Source: Prosthecobacter vanneervenii
GTDB lineage: Bacteria > Verrucomicrobiota > Verrucomicrobiia > Verrucomicrobiales > Verrucomicrobiaceae
DNA: 64,000 bases
Assembly (NCBI RefSeq): GCF_014203095.1
Contig: NZ_JACHIG010000002.1
Span: forward strand, 115,695 to 179,694
Direction: 5' to 3'
The position numbers and the translations under genes were made by a program. The notes below the pieces were generated by a model. It made no database searches. It saw nothing but the letters and a program-made list of their open reading frames with translations, and was not told the DNA's origin. Shown here one piece after another: positions 59,172 through 64,000 of the stretch (positions are counted from its first letter, which is position 1; each line of letters opens with the position of its first letter).

Positions 59172-59723
59172 ATGTCCATCGCCACCCGCAAAGGAGACCA
59201 AGGCCAGACCGATTTGCTGTTTGGATGCCGACTGACCAAGTCCCACCCGCGAGTTCATGCGCTGGGTGCGGTGGATGAGCTGAACGCCGCACTGGGTCCG
59301 CTGCGCATCGCGGCACTGCGTGCAGAGACGCGGGAGATCGTGCCGCAGGTGCAGCGATGGCTCATCGAGCTGATGGGAGAACTTGCCACCCCTCCAGGAG
59401 AAGAGGCCCGTTATGTAGCCACGCACCCAGAGCACATCTCCTCCAAGCATGTGCTGTGGCTGGATGAATGGGTGGCGAATCTGGAAGCCGGTGGTGCCCT
59501 GAAGTTTAAAGGCTGGGCCCTGCCTGGAGAAGCAGGTGTGATGAGCGGCGCCTATGCCGACCTGGCCCGCGTAGCCTGCCGACGTGCTGAGCGCAATGTC
59601 ATCGACCTGCTAGGCACCCCTGACGAGGCACCGAATGCAGAGCTGATCCGTTTTTTAAACCGACTCTCCGATGTGCTGTGGCTGCTGGCACGCTGGGAGG
59701 AACAGAGTGCAGCGACAGAGTAG
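59172..59723 (+). CDS. Cob(I)alamin adenosyltransferase, PduO type, 183 aa
   Basis: The start ATRKGDQGQTDLLFGCRLTKSHPRVHALGAVDELNAALG is the PduO ATP-binding pattern (T-x-x-GD-x-G), and LIRFLNRLSDVLWLLARWEE gives the conserved RLSDxLFxxAR-type helix. It adds an adenosyl group to reduced corrinoid. The ATG at 59172 is chosen; upstream codons to 59103 are not protein-like. No other cobalamin gene is adjacent. The ligand residues near Arg of the corrinoid pocket fit the family. Confidence 0.85.
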   Translation: MSIATRKGDQGQTDLLFGCRLTKSHPRVHALGAVDELNAALGPLRIAALRAETREIVPQVQRWLIELMGELATPPGEEARYVATHPEHISSKHVLWLDEWVANLEAGGALKFKGWALPGEAGVMSGAYADLARVACRRAERNVIDLLGTPDEAPNAELIRFLNRLSDVLWLLARWEEQSAATE

Positions 59724-59753
59724 CGGCTTTTTAAAGCCCCTGCCCGCCGAGAT

Positions 59754-60437
59754 TCAACTCCAGCGCCGAATGCGGCTGTCGAGCTGGAAGACCTGCCCGC
59801 TCACATTTTCCATGCTTTGGAGAAAGGCGATGAAGCGAGCGGCATCCTGAGGGCTGTTGAGGCGGCCGAGGACGTGAGAACCGAGGAGATCATCCTTCCT
59901 CGCGGCGTCTTCTATCAGGTGGCGAGTCATCTTGGTGTCCAGAAAGCCGGGCAGGATGCAGTTGGCGCGGATGTTTCGTGGGCCGTATTCCTTTGCAGTG
60001 CTCTGCGTCAGGCCGATGAGCCCTGCTTTGGCTGCAGCGTAGTTCGCCTGTCCAGCGGGGCCGCTGAGGGCAGAGTAGGAACCGATATTGATGATGTGGC
60101 CGTGGCGCTGCCGGGACATGAGCTTTACGGCGGCCTGCGTGGTGAAAAACGCGCCCTTCAGGTTCACATTCACGACGTGGTCGAAATCGGCCTCGGACAT
60201 CTTGAGCGTAGAGGCGTCACAACAGACGCCAGCGTTGTTGATGAGTAAATCAAGACCAGTCAGTGTGGCGAAGAAGGCGCGCACGGAATCGGCACAGGTC
60301 ACATCCATCGCAGCACGTCCGGGAGCGAGGACAGTGAAGCCTGCACACTGAAGCTCTGCGGCAATGGCCTGCGCCAAATCCCCCGCTCCGCCGGTGATGA
60401 CGGCGGTGCGTGGGTGGGATGTGGCGGGCGTGGACAT
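59754..60437 (-). CDS. Short-chain dehydrogenase/reductase (FabG-like), 227 aa
   Basis: The Rossmann motif AVITGGAGDLAQAIAAEL, NNAGV, the catalytic triad in GSYSALSGPAGQANYAAAKAG (Ser, Tyr, Lys) and LPGFLDTKM follow the classical SDR pattern. It would reduce a keto group with NAD(P)H; 3-oxoacyl-ACP reductase or a sugar dehydrogenase is possible. The ATG at 60437 sits behind a non-Shine-Dalgarno leader. It is convergent with the PduO-type gene. Confidence 0.85.
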   Translation of the reverse strand: MSTPATSHPRTAVITGGAGDLAQAIAAELQCAGFTVLAPGRAAMDVTCADSVRAFFATLTGLDLLINNAGVCCDASTLKMSEADFDHVVNVNLKGAFFTTQAAVKLMSRQRHGHIINIGSYSALSGPAGQANYAAAKAGLIGLTQSTAKEYGPRNIRANCILPGFLDTKMTRHLIEDAARKDDLLGSHVLGRLNSPQDAARFIAFLQSMENVSGQVFQLDSRIRRWS

Positions 60438-60562
60438 GCGGAGAAGCGGCGGCTGGCGGAACAAGTGAGCAGGACGAATGTGGATGTCCGCCCTGCACCC
60501 GGAACGATGACCTAGCGTAGCGTGGGCCATCCCACCCGCAAGCCGGGCGCTCTACAGCCTTC

Positions 60563-61690
60563 TCACTTCAGCGTGAAGGTCGGCAGTTTCACGATCTTGC
60601 CGCCGGCCATGGCGGACTGGTGGGCACAGAGGCCCACGCAAGTCCAGTTAGCGGACTGGGTGGCGTTCGGGAAGGGCTGGCGCTTTTCAGCGAGAGCACT
60701 GGCAAATTCATGAGCTAGATGCGGATGGCTGCCGCCGTGGCCGCTGCCTTGCGTGAAGCTGAGATGCGTTTTCTTGCCGAGATCGTAAACGCCTTTGGTG
60801 GTGAAGCGCTGGATGGGCTTGGGCAGGCGCTTGGCAAAGTCGGGAGCTTTTACCAGCTTGGGGATCTTATGCTCTGGCAACTTGGCGCGGTGCATGATGA
60901 GCGGCTCATGCTCGATGAGCGGCCACTCGATGGAGACTTTGTCGCCATAGACATCAATGCTCTCGCGGTACTGGCGGGCGGTGTCAAACAGGCTGCGGAT
61001 GATCCGGGCGTTCACATCGGTGCCTTTGAATTTGATGTGAGCGGTCTCGACAGCGAAGGGAGAGCCATAGCACTTTTGCAGCTCCTTGCGCACGGTGCCG
61101 GAGCCAAAGCAGCTCACATATTCGGCGGGTTTGCCGATGAGGCCTGCTACAGGGCCGACGCAGTGAGTGGCGTACCACATGGGCGGGAGGCCCGGCCAGT
61201 AGTTGGGCCAGCCGTCCATGTCCTGCTGGTGGGAGGCCTGGACGAACTGCAGCTTGCCCAGCGTGCCTTTGTCCAGCTGCTCCTTCATGTAGAGGTACTC
61301 TCGGGCATAGACGACGGTCTCCATCATCATGTAGCTGAGGCCGGTTTTTTTGACGAGATCGCAGATCTTTTTGCAGTCCTCGATGTTGGTGGCCATGGGT
61401 ACAGTGCAAGCCACGTGCTTGCCGGCTTTGAGCGCGGCGATACTCATCCAGCCGTGATCAGGAATCGGCGAGTTGATGTGCACGGCATCGATGTTCGGAT
61501 CTTTGAGCATCGACTTGAAGTCCGTGTAGCGCACGTCCACGTCAAAGGCATCGCCGATGGTGTTGAGCTTCTTTTCATCGCGCTGGCAGATGGCGTAGCA
61601 GGTGGTCAGCGGGTGGCGCTGCCAGATGGGGATGAACTCCGCCCCGAATCCGAGGCCGACGACGGCGATGTTGAGCTTTTTGGCTGGCAT
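60563..61690 (-). CDS. Gfo/Idh/MocA-family NAD(P)-dependent oxidoreductase, 375 aa
   Basis: The nucleotide-binding fold starts KLNIAVVGLGFGAEFIPIW, followed by HINSPIPDHGWMSIAALKAGKHVACTVPMATN, where the usual EKP becomes TVP (about 98-100). The C-terminal sheet domain contains QASHQQDMDGWPNYWPGLPPMWYATHCVG with the catalytic-type histidine. Such enzymes oxidise or epimerise sugars and cyclitols and are very numerous in PVC bacteria. No signal peptide. The ATG at 61690 has an A/C-rich leader ending ACCACC. Confidence 0.85.
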   Translation of the reverse strand: MPAKKLNIAVVGLGFGAEFIPIWQRHPLTTCYAICQRDEKKLNTIGDAFDVDVRYTDFKSMLKDPNIDAVHINSPIPDHGWMSIAALKAGKHVACTVPMATNIEDCKKICDLVKKTGLSYMMMETVVYAREYLYMKEQLDKGTLGKLQFVQASHQQDMDGWPNYWPGLPPMWYATHCVGPVAGLIGKPAEYVSCFGSGTVRKELQKCYGSPFAVETAHIKFKGTDVNARIIRSLFDTARQYRESIDVYGDKVSIEWPLIEHEPLIMHRAKLPEHKIPKLVKAPDFAKRLPKPIQRFTTKGVYDLGKKTHLSFTQGSGHGGSHPHLAHEFASALAEKRQPFPNATQSANWTCVGLCAHQSAMAGGKIVKLPTFTLK

Positions 61691-61777
61691 GGTGGTTGAG
61701 GTGTGAACGCGGGCTTTATAGGCGGGGGCGGCGGGAAATGGGAAGGACAAAGTTTGGGAGAAATCGGACAGGCACGG

Positions 61778-61812
61778 CAAAGTTTCAGGTTTCAGGTTCA
61801 AAGTTTCAAGTT
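61778..61812. repeat. Short GTTTCA-rich direct repeats upstream of queA
   Basis: AGTTTCAGGTTTCAGGTTCA is followed by AAGTTTCAAGTT, giving several imperfect copies of a GTTTCA unit in 35 bases, immediately before the leader of queA. Looks like slippage-derived or dispersed noncoding repeat; no function visible. Confidence 0.7.
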
Positions 61813-61827
61813 AGTGAGTCACACTCC

Positions 61828-62808
61828 ATGCTTACCTCCGACTTCGACTACAACCTGCCACCCGAACTCATTGCCAGCGAGCCGCTGGCGGAAAGGTCAG
61901 CGTCTCGCATGATGGTAGTGCACCGGAAGGAGGGGCACATCGAACACCGGATGTTCCGTGACGTGGGGCAGTTCATCTCTCGGGAGGCGGGAGACCTGCT
62001 GGTGCTAAATGACACGCGCGTGGTTCCGGCGCGCTACTTTACCGACAAAGGCTACGAGGTACTGCGCGTGCAGATGCTCACACCAACGCGCTGGCGCTGC
62101 ATGGTCAGGCCGGGAAAGAAATTCCGCGTGGGCCACACCTTCTCCATCGGCGAGGCAACGGGCACGGTGGTGGAGATCGCGGAAGAAAACGGCGACCGTA
62201 TTATCGAGTTTGACCGTGTGGTGGATGAGTCAAAGCACGGCCACCTGGCACTGCCGCATTACATGGGGCGCGAGGACCAGCCTGCGGACCGCGAGCGCTA
62301 CCAGACGGTGTTTGCGCGCAGCGAAGGCTCCATCGCCGCACCCACGGCCGGATTACACTTCACGCCGGAGGTGCTCAATCCCCTGCCCCACACCTTTGTC
62401 ACGCTGCATGTGGGCGTGGGCACCTTCCAGCCCGTGAAGGTCGAAAACATCGCCGAGCACAAGATGCACTCGGAGGTCTATGAAGTTTCAGAAGCCACCG
62501 CGCAGGCCGTTCAAAAAGCAAAGCGTGTCATCCCCGTGGGCACCACCGCCATGCGCACGCTTGAGACCGTGGCGCGCGATCACGGAAAAGTCGTCGCAGC
62601 TCAGGGCAGCACAGACATTTTCATTCACCCAGGTTTTGAGTTTCGTGTAGCGGGCGGCCTGCTGACAAACTTCCACCTGCCCAAGTCCACGCTCATCATG
62701 CTGGTCAGCGCTCTCGCTGGAAGAGAGCTAATCCTGGAGGCGTACGCCGAGGCGATCCGGGAGAAGTACCGCTTCTTCAGCTACGGGGATTGCATGATGA
62801 TTGTGTGA
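61828..62808 (+). CDS. queA: tRNA preQ1(34) S-adenosylmethionine ribosyltransferase-isomerase, 326 aa
   Basis: MLTSDFDYNLPPELIASEPLAERSASRMMVV, LVLNDTRVVPARY, GSIAAPTAGLHFT, VGVGTFQPVKVE, VGTTAMRTLETVA and LLTNFHLPKSTLIMLVSALAG are the QueA signature blocks. It transfers the ribosyl part of SAM to preQ1 in tRNA and makes epoxyqueuosine. The length is a little short of the usual 340-350 but complete, ending YGDCMMIV. The frame is open upstream, but those codons cross the repeat; the ATG at 61828 begins the conserved start. The stop is followed by the dispersed palindrome. Confidence 0.95.
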   Translation: MLTSDFDYNLPPELIASEPLAERSASRMMVVHRKEGHIEHRMFRDVGQFISREAGDLLVLNDTRVVPARYFTDKGYEVLRVQMLTPTRWRCMVRPGKKFRVGHTFSIGEATGTVVEIAEENGDRIIEFDRVVDESKHGHLALPHYMGREDQPADRERYQTVFARSEGSIAAPTAGLHFTPEVLNPLPHTFVTLHVGVGTFQPVKVENIAEHKMHSEVYEVSEATAQAVQKAKRVIPVGTTAMRTLETVARDHGKVVAAQGSTDIFIHPGFEFRVAGGLLTNFHLPKSTLIMLVSALAGRELILEAYAEAIREKYRFFSYGDCMMIV

Positions 62809-62818
62809 GGCAAATTGT

Positions 62819-62837
62819 CCAGTTGCGGCGCAACTGG
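62819..62837. repeat. Palindromic element between convergent queA and acyl-activating gene ends
   Basis: CCAGTTGCGGCGCAACTGG, 8-bp arms and a 3-base loop, is followed by CCTACTTTCAC. It differs by one loop base from the element at 37861-37879, and the downstream flank CTACTTT is shared as well. The stop codon of the acyl-activating gene is 8 bp away, so it may end transcription of both genes. Confidence 0.85.
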
Positions 62838-62844
62838 CCTACTT

Positions 62845-64000
62845 TCACGCTCCCGCCTTCGCGATCTTCTCGCAGTTTTGCACGTCCAGCTTGCCAGATG
62901 CCAGCACGGGGATGTCACTCACTCGGATCATCTTCTTCGGAATCCACAGAGGCGGCATGCCTTTGTCGAGCAGGCGGTAACGGAGGTCGAGGATCTCTTG
63001 ATGCTCGGGGCCGCCGGGCATGCTGGTGAGGAGGATGAGGGCCTCACCCTTCTCAATGTCCGGCACGCCGACGACGGCGATCTTTCGCACGGTTTCACTT
63101 TCGAGTCCCATGGCTTTAACCAGGGCTTCTTCGACAGTTTCGTGCGGCACCATCTCTCCGGCGATCTTGGAGAAGCGGCTGAGACGGCCTTCGATGTAGA
63201 GAAAGCCGTCGAGGTCCACGCGTCCGATGTCTCCGGTGCGGAACCAGCCGTTCTGCAGCACCTCGGCACTGCGCTTGGCATCGTTGAGGTAGCCTTCAAA
63301 CACGTTGGCCCCCTTGAACCAGATCATGCCGCTCTGATGCAGGGGAACCGGGGCGTTGGTTTCGGGATTGGTGATGCGCACGGCCATACCGGGCAGCACA
63401 TGGCCCACGGAGCCTTGGCGGTGGCTCGGCAGCCAGGAGTAGCCAGCCTCCTCGTCTCCGAGCGGTGCAGGATCGGGCAGGTTGATGTTGAAGGCGGGGG
63501 AGGTCTCAGTGAGGCCGTAACCTTCCAGCACGGACTTGCCAAAGCGGGCCTCGAAGGCATCCGCCACGGTGCTGGGCAGTTTTTCCGCGCCGGTGACGCA
63601 GTACTTGATCGAGGCGAGCGACTCACGGTTCACACCGCGCAGGTAGCTGCGCAGGAAGGTGGGCGTGGAGATCATGAGCGTGATGCGGTACTTCTCGATG
63701 AGCTGCGCGAGCTTCTTCACCTCCATAGGTGAAGGATAGGTGACGAGGTGCAGCCCGTAGATGATGGGGAACCAGAGCGTGACGGTGCAGCCAAAGCTAT
63801 GGAAGAGCGGCAGGCAGCCGAGGATGCTGTCATTGGTCTGCATGCCGAGACGGCTGCCAAACTGGGTGACGTTGGCAATGATATTCCGGTGCGTGAGGGC
63901 CACGCCCTTGGGCTCGCCGGAGCTGCCACTCGTAAAGAGCAGCAGCGCCTCTTTGCGCCCGCCCTTGCGGGAGATGCCCAGCACAGCCGCGAGAATGGGC
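62845..64000 (-). CDS. AMP-binding acyl-CoA/acyl-ACP synthetase-like enzyme, 3' part (5' end beyond window)
   Basis: The ATP-binding motif LLFTSGSSGEPKGVALTHRN opens the visible part. YGLTETSPAFN (A5-type), WFRTGDIGRVDLDGFLYIEGRLSRFSKIAGEMV (A7/A8) and a final lysine in SGKLDVQN (catalytic Lys near the C-terminus) follow in order. The enzyme activates a fatty or other acid as an acyl-adenylate. It resembles the synthetase domain of Aas-type acyltransferase/ligase proteins, but the N-terminal part is beyond the edge, so the full architecture is unknown. The reading frame is open to position 64000. Confidence 0.85.
   Translation of the reverse strand, partial: PILAAVLGISRKGGRKEALLLFTSGSSGEPKGVALTHRNIIANVTQFGSRLGMQTNDSILGCLPLFHSFGCTVTLWFPIIYGLHLVTYPSPMEVKKLAQLIEKYRITLMISTPTFLRSYLRGVNRESLASIKYCVTGAEKLPSTVADAFEARFGKSVLEGYGLTETSPAFNINLPDPAPLGDEEAGYSWLPSHRQGSVGHVLPGMAVRITNPETNAPVPLHQSGMIWFKGANVFEGYLNDAKRSAEVLQNGWFRTGDIGRVDLDGFLYIEGRLSRFSKIAGEMVPHETVEEALVKAMGLESETVRKIAVVGVPDIEKGEALILLTSMPGGPEHQEILDLRYRLLDKGMPPLWIPKKMIRVSDIPVLASGKLDVQNCEKIAKAGA

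Overview
The window reads as a chromosomal segment of a Verrucomicrobiota bacterium, probably Verrucomicrobiaceae or a Prosthecobacter-like lineage. This is an inference. The support is a GC-rich coding style, ECF sigma factors coupled to FecR-like membrane anti-sigma proteins, Tat-exported sugar isomerase-like proteins beside a DUF1080 protein, and many genes that start without a Shine-Dalgarno site behind A/C-rich leaders. I see no insertion sequence, prophage, CRISPR array or rRNA.

Layout. 1-7.5 kb: the 5' end of secA; a vWA/GATase-like membrane protein overlapping a secreted legumain/caspase-like protein; then an overlapping run of ECF sigma factor, membrane anti-sigma, SGNH hydrolase and a secreted protein. 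7.5-11.8 kb (minus): a copper-handling operon whose multicopper oxidase is fused to a CopB-like outer-membrane barrel, with two Cys-rich lipoproteins and an HMA-MauE protein. 12-20 kb: carbohydrate-type genes (DUF1080, two TIM-barrel isomerase-like proteins), a PAS-AraC regulator, a DoxX-like protein, an ECF factor with its own membrane tail, and a second sigma/anti-sigma pair. 20-24.5 kb: a class IV aminotransferase, tRNA-Gly, prmA, an MBL-fold hydrolase, a DHFR-like protein and a lipoprotein.

24.9-29.7 kb holds the most unusual locus. A 1200-residue low-complexity protein has many SPF and FG repeats, reminiscent of FG-nucleoporins, and ends in a Roadblock/LC7 domain. An MglA-type small GTPase and a second small Roadblock-like protein follow it. 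This suggests an MglA/MglB-type switch whose regulator is tethered to a very long disordered scaffold.

29.9-37.8 kb: ApbE, a lower-GC HEPN-like orphan, small membrane proteins, a putative structured RNA with a strong intrinsic terminator, a polypurine microsatellite, a XylR-like regulator, a YHYH protein and a Ski2-like helicase.

37.9-54.7 kb is one continuous minus-strand nitrate-assimilation cluster of twelve genes: NasS-like sensor, NrtA, NrtB, two NrtC/D ATPases, an outer-membrane porin, NarK, a PP2C-kinase fusion, a CysJ-like flavoprotein, siroheme nitrite reductase, a DmsB-DmsC fusion and NasA. A LysR regulator diverges from its promoter end. Nitrate would enter by the porin and then by NrtABCD or NarK. 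It would be reduced by NasA with electrons probably coming through the DmsBC-like quinol module, and then by the siroheme reductase with the flavoprotein as likely donor.

55.6-64 kb: a 3-methyladenine-glycosylase-like protein, MgtE, a rhomboid protease, a 57-residue membrane peptide, a PduO-type adenosyltransferase, an SDR, a Gfo/Idh/MocA oxidoreductase, QueA and the 3' part of an acyl-activating enzyme. A palindromic element recurs at two convergent gene ends (37.8 and 62.8 kb).
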